From Pirellulaceae bacterium (lineage in GTDB: Bacteria > Planctomycetota > Planctomycetia > Pirellulales > Pirellulaceae), in assembly GCA_019636385.1 (NCBI GenBank), contig JAHBXT010000001.1:806001-870000 (forward strand): 64,000 nt of DNA, in the 5' to 3' direction. Positions 1 through 6,508 of the stretch are shown piece by piece (positions within the stretch are counted from its first letter, which is position 1; each line of letters begins with the position of its first letter). Both the position numbers and the translations under genes were made by a program. The notes under the pieces were generated by a model. It saw only the letters and a program-made list of their open reading frames with translations. It was not told where the DNA came from and searched no databases.

Positions 1-14
1 AAAGGCGGTGGGCG

Positions 15-656
15 ATGACTGAGCAAGAAATTATCTCGGAAGTTCGTTCAATCGCAAAAGCTATGGCAATTCCGCGAGTTCTTTCAGGCGTTGTATCGTT
101 GAGTCTCAAGTACAGAGTGAGGCAACTGTTGATTAAGGCAGGCGTTCCGTTCGGACCGTGGAGCGATGGTAGGCAGTACTTAACAAAGCCAGGAACCATC
201 ATGTTCAACGGCAGTCCTGTAGCTACTCAAGTCCACAGGGCGGTTGTAGACGATTACGCTGTCGAGCTTTGCAACGCAATTGTTCAGCACTTGCAGTTAG
301 TGGATTGGGATTTACTGAGTGCAGCAATTCCAGAGTATTCGAATTGGACACCAGAGCAGGCCGAAGAGGCGCTCAGCCATGCGGCTAATGTCTTGCCAAA
401 ATTGGTTGATGAACTGGAAGCCTACTCGCAGGGAGCTTTGGCGAAGCCAGAAGGCGCTATCGAGGAGACTGAACGCAAGGAACGTGGTCTTGAGCTGTGG
501 AATAGCTCTCCGGCAGTGCAGTGGTCCGACGTTGCCGTAGCCCTTGACGGAACACCTGAGACAAAAAAGGCGGTCACTGAAGAAATCAAGCGATATGCCA
601 AGGCGAATAAACGATCCATTCGAAAGGCTAAACCAGGTGCCAAAAAGAGAAAATAA
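15..656 (+). CDS. Hypothetical protein with Lys/Arg-rich tail
   Basis: 213 residues, not recognised. The start has a purine-rich GGCGGTGGGCG stretch just upstream. The N-terminal half is mixed alpha/beta in appearance and soluble. Residues about 110-160 are rich in Glu and Ala and probably helical. The last 25 residues are strongly basic (many Lys and Arg, ending KPGAKKRK), which would suit nucleic-acid binding. No signal peptide or membrane segment. It is the leftmost complete gene and is followed by an intergenic region with GGAACG repeats, so it probably ends a transcription unit that begins to the left. Confidence 0.6.
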   Translation: MTEQEIISEVRSIAKAMAIPRVLSGVVSLSLKYRVRQLLIKAGVPFGPWSDGRQYLTKPGTIMFNGSPVATQVHRAVVDDYAVELCNAIVQHLQLVDWDLLSAAIPEYSNWTPEQAEEALSHAANVLPKLVDELEAYSQGALAKPEGAIEETERKERGLELWNSSPAVQWSDVAVALDGTPETKKAVTEEIKRYAKANKRSIRKAKPGAKKRK

Positions 657-658
657 AG

Positions 659-693
659 GGAACGAATAGGAACGAAAGGAACGTTCTATTCGT
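659..693. repeat. GGAACG direct repeats overlapping an inverted repeat
   Basis: Three GGAACG units start at about 659, 669 and 678 (spacing 10 and 9 nt). The same stretch forms an inverted repeat: ACGAATAGGAACG (662-674) against CGTTCTATTCGT (682-693), complementary apart from one bulged base. It lies 80 nt upstream of the HTH gene at 772. It could be an operator for that HTH protein, a terminator stem for the preceding gene (there is no clean T tract) or an initiator-binding site. Function is inferred only. Confidence 0.45.
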
Positions 694-771
694 GTATATT
701 TTCACTCTCAAATACCCCTTCTAAGATTCGTTTGTGGTCAAACCAACAACGAAATTTAGGAGGGGTTTCTA

Positions 772-1023
772 GTGAAAGTCGGACAGTATCAAAGTCCACC
801 AGAAATAGCGAAGCAACTGCGGGTCAGTTGTGACCGAGTTCTGCACTGGATCAATACCGGCAAACTGAAGGCCGTGAATCTATCCGAGGGTCACGAGCGA
901 CCACGCTGGAAGGTGTCGCCCGATGACCTGAGCTGCTTTCTGAAGACTCGCAGCAACCTAGCAGATATTTCTCCAGCGACAGAGCGTCGCGTGACAATCA
1001 AGCCGCGCCGGCAGCACGTCTAG
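772..1023 (+). CDS. Excisionase/MerR-type helix-turn-helix DNA-binding protein
   Basis: 83 residues. Translation starts at GTG 772, fixed by a strong Shine-Dalgarno run TTAGGAGGGG at 756-765. Residues 7-60 (SPPEIAKQL ... VLHWINTGKLKAV ... RWKVSPDDLSCFL) match the pattern of the short winged HTH family used by excisionases and phage regulators: an HTH, a wing reading 'G.L.A', then an Arg-rich strand and closing helix. The C-terminal 20 residues are basic. In integrative elements such proteins serve as recombination directionality factors or as repressors; which one this is cannot be read from the sequence. It is followed by a terminator-like hairpin, so it may be transcribed on its own. Confidence 0.75.
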   Translation: MKVGQYQSPPEIAKQLRVSCDRVLHWINTGKLKAVNLSEGHERPRWKVSPDDLSCFLKTRSNLADISPATERRVTIKPRRQHV

Positions 1024-1032
1024 AAAACGCGA

Positions 1033-1071
1033 ACGCCTCGGTTCGTGGCCGAGGCGTCGCAAGGGTTTTTT
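1033..1071 (+). terminator. Intrinsic terminator or attenuator
   Basis: Perfect 9-bp stem ACGCCTCGG (1033-1041) / CCGAGGCGT (1049-1057) with a 7-nt loop, followed after 8 nt by six T residues (1066-1071). It lies between the HTH gene and the TOPRIM gene. The gap between stem and T tract is longer than ideal, so partial read-through into the replication genes is plausible. Confidence 0.6.
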
Positions 1072-1093
1072 CTCCCAGCAAGGAGCGCTTCTA

Positions 1094-1993
1094 ATGGTAA
1101 TGGAAACATCCGCAAAAGGCAAGAAATCATCTTATGCCCCTAGACGCATAAAACGTCCTAGGAAAACAAAAGTTGAGATGACCAGCCTTCGCCAAGGCAT
1201 CTATGATTTGGCAAAGGAATTTCAGCCTCTCACGGTTCGGCAGCTATTCTATCGAGCGGTCGCAGCTAATTTGATCGACAAAACGCAGAAGGCTTACAAC
1301 CAAGATATTGTGCGGTTGGTTGGACTGATGCGCGAAGAAGGGCGGTTACCTTTTGAATGGGTCATCGACAACACTCGTTGGATGCGGAAGCCTAGGACGT
1401 ATGGCAGCCTGGAAAGCATGCTCTACCACTCGCAACGTACCTATCGTCGAGCGATTTGGGACGATCAAAATGCTTACGTTGAAATTTGGTGTGAGTCCGA
1501 TTCGATAGCAGGCGTTCTCTACGATGTAACCCAAGAATTTGACGTGCCCCTAATGCCATGCAGCGGGCAGCCCTCGAAATCATTCTTGCACAGCGCGGCC
1601 GAAAACATCGCCATCCAAGACAAGCCTTGTTTTCTGTACTATTTTGGCGATTACGACAAAGCAGGAATGGACATTTCTAAAAGAATCGCAAGGGATTTTA
1701 AGCGATATCTTCCCAGTGGTTGCGAGTGGCATTTTGAACGAGTGGCATTGAACAAAGAGCAGATTCGTGAGTTCAATTTGCCGACACGACCGCCAAAGGA
1801 TCGTAGAGGCGGATTCACAGAAACGGTGGAGCTGGAAGCGATGACAACACAGCAGTTGCACACAATCTGCCGTGCTTGCATCGAACAGCATATCAACCCT
1901 CATACGCTTTCAGCTACCAAGCTGGTTGAAATGTCGGAGCGCCAAACACTTGCACAGATTATTGAAAACTTGGAGGCAGGGCGCGATGAATAG
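1094..1993 (+). CDS. Topo mini-A-like (Spo11/TopoVI-A-related) TOPRIM protein
   Basis: 299 residues, start ATG 1094 preceded by AAGGAG at 1080-1085. A Lys/Arg-rich N-terminus (to about residue 28) is followed by a winged-helix-like segment with LTVRQLFYRAV, where Tyr53 sits where the catalytic Tyr of the 5Y-CAP domain is expected. A TOPRIM fold follows: Glu134 in WCESD and the DxD pair Asp186/Asp188 in YFGDYDKAG. ELEAM near residue 246 fits the C-terminal strand of the same fold. Spo11/TopoVI-A proteins are about 350-400 residues, so this is a short form. No ATPase (B) subunit gene is near, which matches the mini-A group known from bacterial mobile elements. Cleavage or relaxation activity is inferred. 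It heads the replication block. Confidence 0.75.
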   Translation: MVMETSAKGKKSSYAPRRIKRPRKTKVEMTSLRQGIYDLAKEFQPLTVRQLFYRAVAANLIDKTQKAYNQDIVRLVGLMREEGRLPFEWVIDNTRWMRKPRTYGSLESMLYHSQRTYRRAIWDDQNAYVEIWCESDSIAGVLYDVTQEFDVPLMPCSGQPSKSFLHSAAENIAIQDKPCFLYYFGDYDKAGMDISKRIARDFKRYLPSGCEWHFERVALNKEQIREFNLPTRPPKDRRGGFTETVELEAMTTQQLHTICRACIEQHINPHTLSATKLVEMSERQTLAQIIENLEAGRDE

Positions 1994-2138
1994 TCTCCAA
2001 CCAGATCGGTACCAAGTTTTAGAAGCCTTGCAGGCAACAGCAGAATTTACCAGTCGGCGCGGTGTAACTGATGGCAATTTGATTGCGTCCTATTTTGAAC
2101 TGATTCTTGAGGCAATTGTCCGAGGACTGACAGAATGA
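1986..2138 (+). CDS. Small protein of unknown function (50 aa)
   Basis: 50 residues starting at ATG 1986, with GGAGG about 8 nt upstream inside the end of the preceding gene. It overlaps that gene by 8 nt and the next one by 4 nt (ATGA), which argues for translational coupling and for a real gene despite its size. The sequence is mostly helical, with an acidic, hydrophobic C-terminal helix (ASYFELILEAIVRGL). No motif recognised. A start further upstream in the same frame exists but would overlap the TOPRIM gene extensively. Confidence 0.55.
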   Translation: MNSLQPDRYQVLEALQATAEFTSRRGVTDGNLIASYFELILEAIVRGLTE

Positions 2139-2842
2139 TGAATAACGGATTCATTCAATTACCCCGAAAGACAATCAACAAGCTGCGGGGACTAGGTGCT
2201 GAGTATCTCGATTTGTACGTTGCGATACTGGCGGCAGTGAACTACATGCCTGACGAGTTCCAAGGAGTCAAGATTCAGCCAGGGCAAATGGTGTTTTCTT
2301 GGCGCAATATTGCCGAGCGACTGTATCCATTGCACACGCCAGCTATCAACACTGTCAGATCGCGAATATCGCGACTTGAGAAGGCAGGATTGATCGAGAC
2401 GAAACCTATCTTCAGGTTTGATACTTCGATGCCGATTGCCACCCTCTTGGCTGTATCAAATTTTGATACGCGGTCTGATACGCGCCCTGATACGCGCTCT
2501 GATACAGAATTAATAAGGGGAGAGAAGGGGAAAGAAAGTACAGTTGCGCAAGCGCAACCAAGCGAGCAGTTCGAGGATTTTTGGAAAGCATATCCGCCTA
2601 GGAATGGCCGCAGACTTGAGAAGCAAAAAGCGCTCCAGCAATTCAGCCGCCTGAAGCCTGCCGACATACCGCTGGTCATGAAGGCCGTACAGTCATACGC
2701 AATCGCAGACGTATTACCTAAGGACGCATTCCGTTGGTTGAGAGATTCTTGGAGAGAGTGGTTGCAGGAACCATCGACCAATGGCAGCGCAACCAAGCCA
2801 CCACCCAAGCCAGCACAACGAGGTGCATCATGGATCGACTAA
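2135..2842 (+). CDS. Phage-type replication initiator / replisome organizer
   Basis: 235 residues, start ATG 2135 with GAGGAC about 8 nt upstream. Residues 1-110 look like a winged-helix DNA-binding domain (NIAERLYP ... INTVRSRISRLEKAGLIETK). Residues 111-125 are a repetitive linker of S/P-D-T-R units. Residues 145-210 match the conserved tail of phage O-like replication proteins (FWKAYPPRNGRRLEKQKALQQF followed later by FRWLRDSWREW). A Pro-rich end follows. The downstream DnaB-type helicase gene overlaps by 13 nt, so initiator and helicase are coupled, as in lambdoid O-P or initiator-DnaB modules. The linker-coding DNA is itself an iteron-like array. Role as origin-binding helicase recruiter is inferred from context and tail motif. 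Confidence 0.6.
   Translation: MMNNGFIQLPRKTINKLRGLGAEYLDLYVAILAAVNYMPDEFQGVKIQPGQMVFSWRNIAERLYPLHTPAINTVRSRISRLEKAGLIETKPIFRFDTSMPIATLLAVSNFDTRSDTRPDTRSDTELIRGEKGKESTVAQAQPSEQFEDFWKAYPPRNGRRLEKQKALQQFSRLKPADIPLVMKAVQSYAIADVLPKDAFRWLRDSWREWLQEPSTNGSATKPPPKPAQRGASWID
2417..2511. repeat. Iteron-like TGATAC array inside the initiator gene (candidate origin)
   Basis: Four 12-nt direct units start at 2464, 2476, 2488 and 2500: TGATACGCGGTC, TGATACGCGCCC, TGATACGCGCTC, TGATACAGAATT. A further TTTGATAC lies at 2417-2424. GTATCAAA (2453-2460) and TTTGATAC (2462-2469) form a perfect palindrome with one central T. An A-rich stretch (AGAATTAATAA) follows at 2506. The layout recalls origins embedded in phage initiator genes. 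The repeat may instead merely reflect a repetitive protein linker. Confidence 0.55.
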
Positions 2843-4137
2843 ATTGCCACGACCAGTCCGTCAGCTACAACGAGCGTAGCTTGCTGGCGGGCATTCTGAC
2901 CGGGCGAGTTCGATTCGAAGATGTTGATGGCGTTTGTCAGCCCGACGACTTCATCGACGACGACAATGCGTCCTTGTTCGCTTGTTTACGTGATATCGCA
3001 ATGTCAGGCCTTCCGTTGGCTTTGAGCGCCATACAGGCGGAACTGCATTCTCGTGGCTTGCTAGTGGGATTCGGTGGCGCGGATGGCTTGAGGTTGCTGC
3101 ACTCCGAGGGGCGCGTCAGTTGGCAGGCAGCGGCTTATCATGCGCAGCAGGTGGCGCAAGCTGGACGACGGCGCAGGCTGCGTGCCATGTTGCTTGAGGC
3201 AGCGGCGGATTGCGATTCCGACAGGCCAGCCGATGAGATTGTGCGCGGCATAGAGTCGCAAGTTCGCGACTTGGAGCCAGTGCGGTCCGACGATTACTAC
3301 AGCGCGGGACAAGCAGCGTCAGCGGCGCTTCAAGAGATCGAGTCTGCCAGAGCTTCGGGAACACAGCTTGGCCTGATGAGTGGTTTGCGCGACCTGGACG
3401 CGCATATCGGCGGCTTCAGGCCAGGGCAAATGGTTGTGCTGGCGGCGCGGCCGTCAATCGGGAAATCGTGCGTAGGCGCCGAGATTGCGCAGCGAGTTGC
3501 AGAGGCAGGCCGGCGCGTTCTGTTCGCAAATTTGGAAATGAGTAAGTCCGAAATGGGGACACGCTTCCTCAGTCGTCTATCGGGGATACCGAGTAACCTT
3601 CTGCGATCACCATGCACGCTTGACGATTCTGACCTTGCACGACTACGACGCGCTAACGAGCGAATGGCGGATTCGCATTTGATTCTCTGGGGCGGCGCTG
3701 GTCGCAGTATCGGCCAGCTATCGAGTGCAGCCAGGCGATTCCATGGTCGAGCGCCGATATCTCTGTTGGTGGTCGACTACTTGGGCCTAATCGCTGGCGG
3801 CGATGGCAAGAGTCGCTATGAGCAGGTCAGCACGGTCTCGCAGAAGGTTAAGTCGCTGGCTATGGAGCTAGAGCTACCGGTGCTGGCGATGTGCCAGTTG
3901 AATCGCGACAGTGAAAAAAACAATCGCGAGCCATGCTTAGCAGACTTGCGAGACAGCGGCGCGATAGAGCAGGACGCAGATATTTGTATCTTCATCGTGA
4001 GGCAGCGAGATAGCGAAAAATGCGTATTGAAGATTGCCAAATTCCGAAACGGTCAGCTTGGCAGCGTGCCAGTGCGGTTCGAGGGACAGTTCAGTCGCGT
4101 CACCGATGTAGCCAAGGAGCAGACATGGCGAGGATAA
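2830..4137 (+). CDS. dnaB: DnaB-type replicative helicase
   Basis: 435 residues from ATG 2830 (GAGGTG upstream). A DnaB-like N-terminal domain (residues 12-110, NERSLLAGIL) is followed by a linker helix and a RecA-like motor: Walker A ARPSIGKS at 206-213, Walker B LLVVDYLGLI at 312-321, then CQLNRDSE and ADLRDSGAIEQDAD at 356-384, which fit motifs H3 and H4. DnaB is normally about 450-470 residues, so this is near full length. It would unwind DNA as a hexameric ring at the element's fork. It overlaps the initiator by 13 nt and the next gene by 13 nt. GC-rich sequence compared with the upstream element genes hints at a separate origin of this module. Confidence 0.9.
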   Translation: MDRLNCHDQSVSYNERSLLAGILTGRVRFEDVDGVCQPDDFIDDDNASLFACLRDIAMSGLPLALSAIQAELHSRGLLVGFGGADGLRLLHSEGRVSWQAAAYHAQQVAQAGRRRRLRAMLLEAAADCDSDRPADEIVRGIESQVRDLEPVRSDDYYSAGQAASAALQEIESARASGTQLGLMSGLRDLDAHIGGFRPGQMVVLAARPSIGKSCVGAEIAQRVAEAGRRVLFANLEMSKSEMGTRFLSRLSGIPSNLLRSPCTLDDSDLARLRRANERMADSHLILWGGAGRSIGQLSSAARRFHGRAPISLLVVDYLGLIAGGDGKSRYEQVSTVSQKVKSLAMELELPVLAMCQLNRDSEKNNREPCLADLRDSGAIEQDADICIFIVRQRDSEKCVLKIAKFRNGQLGSVPVRFEGQFSRVTDVAKEQTWRG

Positions 4138-4421
4138 AACCGAAGCGAATCGCAGCAGCGGCGTGCAGACAATGCCAACGTCGATCGTACTGGCTGGCCG
4201 ACGGTGCGCGTTGTAGTGCGTGCGTGGCGCAGGCGAGATCACAACAGCGTGCCACCCCTGCCAAGCGAAACGTCGAAGACCGGTCGAAAATGTTGAAACG
4301 CTGCCCGGTGCGCAGGTGTCCCGAATGCGGCGGGAAGTACGACGCGTGGCCGCCAGGCTCCAAGATTTGCTTCGAGTGCGTGATTGAGCGGCATAAGGAG
4401 GCGTGCGTGGATGGCCAGTGA
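4125..4421 (+). CDS. Small four-CxxC zinc-ribbon protein
   Basis: 98 residues from ATG 4125, with AAGGAG just upstream and a 13-nt overlap with the helicase gene. It has four paired-cysteine motifs: CRQC and CSAC in the N-terminal half, CPEC and CFEC in the C-terminal half, giving two probable zinc-binding ribbons about 15-20 residues long each. Between them lies a basic stretch (ARSQQRATPAKRNVEDR). Small proteins of this kind in phages and plasmids are often transcription or replication accessory factors. Nothing narrows the role here. Confidence 0.6.
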   Translation: MARIKPKRIAAAACRQCQRRSYWLADGARCSACVAQARSQQRATPAKRNVEDRSKMLKRCPVRRCPECGGKYDAWPPGSKICFECVIERHKEACVDGQ

Positions 4422-4599
4422 AAAATGGGCGGATGTTCCAATCCGGTTTATCGAGAGGCCACGTTGCCCACATTGCGGCAGCGGGGACAGGCCGATTATT
4501 GTCCGCAGCCAATCCGAGAGCGACGGTTCAGTTACCCGGCGTTGCGTTTGCCGGTCATGCAGTCGGCGATTTTTGCTTGTCATCGAAGACCAGGAATAA
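4411..4599 (+). CDS. Small zinc-finger protein (Mu Com-like pattern)
   Basis: 62 residues from ATG 4411, with AAGGAGG at 4396-4402; it overlaps the preceding zinc-ribbon gene by 11 nt. One cysteine pair CPHC is followed about 25 residues later by CVCRSC, with a run of Arg and Phe after it (SCSRRFLLV), a treble-clef or rubredoxin-like knuckle. The pattern CPxC ... CRSCxRxF is like short phage zinc fingers such as Mu Com. Probably nucleic-acid binding; the partner is not known. Confidence 0.55.
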   Translation: MASEKWADVPIRFIERPRCPHCGSGDRPIIVRSQSESDGSVTRRCVCRSCSRRFLLVIEDQE

Positions 4600-4604
4600 C
4601 GTGT

Positions 4605-4619
4605 TGCCAAAATTTGGCA
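4605..4619. promoter_or_regulatory. 15-bp perfect palindrome
   Basis: TGCCAAA (4605-4611) and TTTGGCA (4613-4619) around a central A, just after the stop of the zinc-finger gene and 45 nt before the gene at 4665. There is no T tract, so an operator is as likely as a terminator. Same 1-nt-centre geometry as three other palindromes in the element. Confidence 0.4.
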
Positions 4620-4664
4620 GATTGGATTTTGGGTTCGGTATCATTCACGAAAGGAGTTTGATTC

Positions 4665-5102
4665 ATGTTCCAAAAACTAAAAGCGATTCTAGGTATCCCA
4701 CCACAGCCAGCTGAGGCAAAAACGGTTGGACCACAGATTCCTACGGTTCGAGGTGATTTACCGATGTACATTCCGGAGTCTCAGCTACCGGAGGGTGATG
4801 GCGAAGTGTTCACTCCGTGGCGGGTGGATGTTCGTGGCAAGTTGTGGTACAAGCGGCTGTCGAATGACCGGCCAGACAGCACCACCGCCACCCACGCGAT
4901 TCGTGCAATCGCAGACGATGGCTGGTCCGATCCGTTGTCACCCGATGACCCCGCGGAGCTATTCCCGAAGTTCCTTGACAGTGACGGCGTCGAAAAAATC
5001 AACGTCGATCTCTGCCGGCGCAATGCTGCGGCTCGGATTCTCGCAAGAGATTTTGCAAAGCGGGAAGAAATTTTGGAGGGTTGCGACGATGACGACGAAT
5101 GA
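4665..5102 (+). CDS. Hypothetical acidic protein
   Basis: 145 residues from ATG 4665, with AAAGGAG 9 nt upstream. Not recognised. It has a Pro-rich N-terminal third, a central segment (WRVDVRGKLWYKRL ... TATHAIRAIADDGWSDP) and a helical C-terminal part ending in a run of Asp. No signal peptide, membrane segment or metal motif. The last 14 nt overlap the next gene, so the two are probably coupled. Confidence 0.55.
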   Translation: MFQKLKAILGIPPQPAEAKTVGPQIPTVRGDLPMYIPESQLPEGDGEVFTPWRVDVRGKLWYKRLSNDRPDSTTATHAIRAIADDGWSDPLSPDDPAELFPKFLDSDGVEKINVDLCRRNAAARILARDFAKREEILEGCDDDDE

Positions 5103-5646
5103 GAGATGGCGGCTGGCTGTCCACGAAAGCGCCCACGCGGTTGCAGCGGTTTTACTCGGTGGAAAATGCACTGGGGTACTGGTTAAACAATCCTGCGGTG
5201 TCGCCTTCGTATCCCAGTTATGCGTTGACCGCGATGCACTTTGCTACGCAGCAGGACCAGCAGCGGAATCTCTTGCCACCGAATTTGACCCACCTAGCGA
5301 AATTGAACGGACGGCGGACGAGCTAACAAATACGCAGCTACCTACATCGACCGATGAGCATTTTCGACGCCACTGTGCTTTCGCCGATTTTGATGAGTTG
5401 CCGAGGGGGTTGCAGCAGGACTGTCAGCATGTCGCTAGGTGGTGTGTGACCGGCCATGAAGAAAACCCACACATTTGGGCGAACAGATATTTTTATTTGC
5501 AACGGCGAGCAACGGATTTTGTTGAGCAAAACAAAGAGGCAATCATTGCGGTTGCTGAATCGTTGTACCGCCAGACGGCGTTGAGTGGTGATGAAATTTC
5601 GAAAATTCTAACGGAGGTTTTACATGATGTTGCGTTACTCGGATGA
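5089..5646 (+). CDS. Stand-alone HExxH protein, FtsH-peptidase (M41)-like
   Basis: 185 residues from ATG 5089; the ribosome site GGAGGG lies about 10 nt upstream, inside the preceding gene, which decides this start over one far upstream. The N-terminus has WRLAVHESAHAVAA with the zinc motif H12-E13-x-x-H16, then an 'AAGPAAESL' segment and an acidic 'EIERTADEL' segment. This order resembles the M41 peptidase domain of FtsH (HEAGHA, then GGRAAEEL, then an acidic third-ligand region), but the AAA+ motor and membrane anchor are absent. A protease role is inferred; it could act on host or phage proteins or be a non-catalytic relative. It overlaps both neighbours. Confidence 0.6.
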   Translation: MTTNERWRLAVHESAHAVAAVLLGGKCTGVLVKQSCGVAFVSQLCVDRDALCYAAGPAAESLATEFDPPSEIERTADELTNTQLPTSTDEHFRRHCAFADFDELPRGLQQDCQHVARWCVTGHEENPHIWANRYFYLQRRATDFVEQNKEAIIAVAESLYRQTALSGDEISKILTEVLHDVALLG

Positions 5647-6313
5647 CGTTGAGCGACGGTCGGCACATCGAAGCGAAATAAAAAAACGGATTCGCGAGTC
5701 CGAGATTGCGGCCTTGCGTTACCAGGATTTGCAGAGCATTATCCGCCAATTGGATGCCGATAGCGATCGGGCGGCGAGCGAGCACGAGGCGGCAGCGTCC
5801 GCCATCCAAGCGGAGCTTAGCCAGTTGCACTTGGATTTACTTTCCGGCAAGCCAGCGGCAGACGTTTCCAAGCGACGGGCGGAGCTTTTAGCTGAGCTTA
5901 CTGAGCTTAATCGAAAATTGGAAACCCGTTGCCAGTCAAACAAGCTTTCAAAGGAAAGCCTTGAGCGCCAAGCATCGACGCTGTACGGCGCGAGCCTGGA
6001 ACGAACGAATTTGGAAAATCGTTTGGTTGGAATTTGCAGCGATGAGACTCGAAGGAAACGGCAACGCAACAAGTTTCTGCAACAGGCACTGGCAGGCGCG
6101 ATTGGTGTTTGTGCTGAGTCGATCAAGCCGCTTGTGCACAACGCGCAAGTCTTCGAATTGAACGAAGCAAATGGATTTGGGCGCGATGATGCCGCGGACG
6201 ACACTCGCGAAAAACTGGATGACTGGCAACATGCACTCGGAGAAATCCAATCACGTCAGGCAGATTTGCAGCGTGAGTCAGATCGTTTGCGGCAAGCGGC
6301 ACTGGATGAGTAA
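5624..6313 (+). CDS. Coiled-coil protein of unknown function
   Basis: 229 residues from ATG 5624, with ACGGAGG 8 nt upstream; overlaps the HExxH gene by 23 nt. Residues 10-130 and 195-229 are rich in Glu, Arg, Leu, Ala and Gln with heptad-like spacing, so long coiled coils are likely (for example AELLAELTELNRKLETR). A short middle segment (about 150-185) has a different, partly hydrophobic make-up. No enzymatic motif. It closes the overlapping block and is followed at once by a strong hairpin. Scaffold or structural role is only a guess. Confidence 0.6.
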   Translation: MMLRYSDDVERRSAHRSEIKKRIRESEIAALRYQDLQSIIRQLDADSDRAASEHEAAASAIQAELSQLHLDLLSGKPAADVSKRRAELLAELTELNRKLETRCQSNKLSKESLERQASTLYGASLERTNLENRLVGICSDETRRKRQRNKFLQQALAGAIGVCAESIKPLVHNAQVFELNEANGFGRDDAADDTREKLDDWQHALGEIQSRQADLQRESDRLRQAALDE

Positions 6314-6314
6314 T

Positions 6315-6343
6315 AACTGTAGCTTTTCTCCTAAGCTACAGTT
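6315..6343 (+). terminator. Strong stem-loop after the coiled-coil gene
   Basis: Perfect 11-bp inverted repeat AACTGTAGCTT (6315-6325) / AAGCTACAGTT (6333-6343) with a 7-nt loop TTCTCCT, starting 2 nt after a stop codon. No T tract follows, so it may end or stabilise the upstream message rather than act as a textbook intrinsic terminator. Confidence 0.5.
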
Positions 6344-6356
6344 GGATGAGCGTGGA

Positions 6357-6387
6357 GGGTGGCCAGTTAGAACCCGGCTGGTCACCC
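6357..6387. other. Second hairpin in a structured intergenic region
   Basis: GGGTGGCCAG (6357-6366) pairs with CTGGTCACCC (6378-6387) with one G-U pair. Further right CACCCTCC (6399-6406) can compete for GGAGGGTG on the left side, so two alternative folds are possible. The interval 6314-6508 has no convincing gene. It may hold a leader, a small RNA or a protein-binding site. Confidence 0.35.
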
Positions 6388-6508
6388 GAAGCGTTTCACC
6401 CTCCCCCCGGGCTTGGGTCCTTCCGGCGACTTTTCAGGTGCTCCGCAATTCCGCAGCCCGCGCATTGGCAGATACAGTGACAGCCTACCTTCCGAAAATC
6501 GAGATCAC

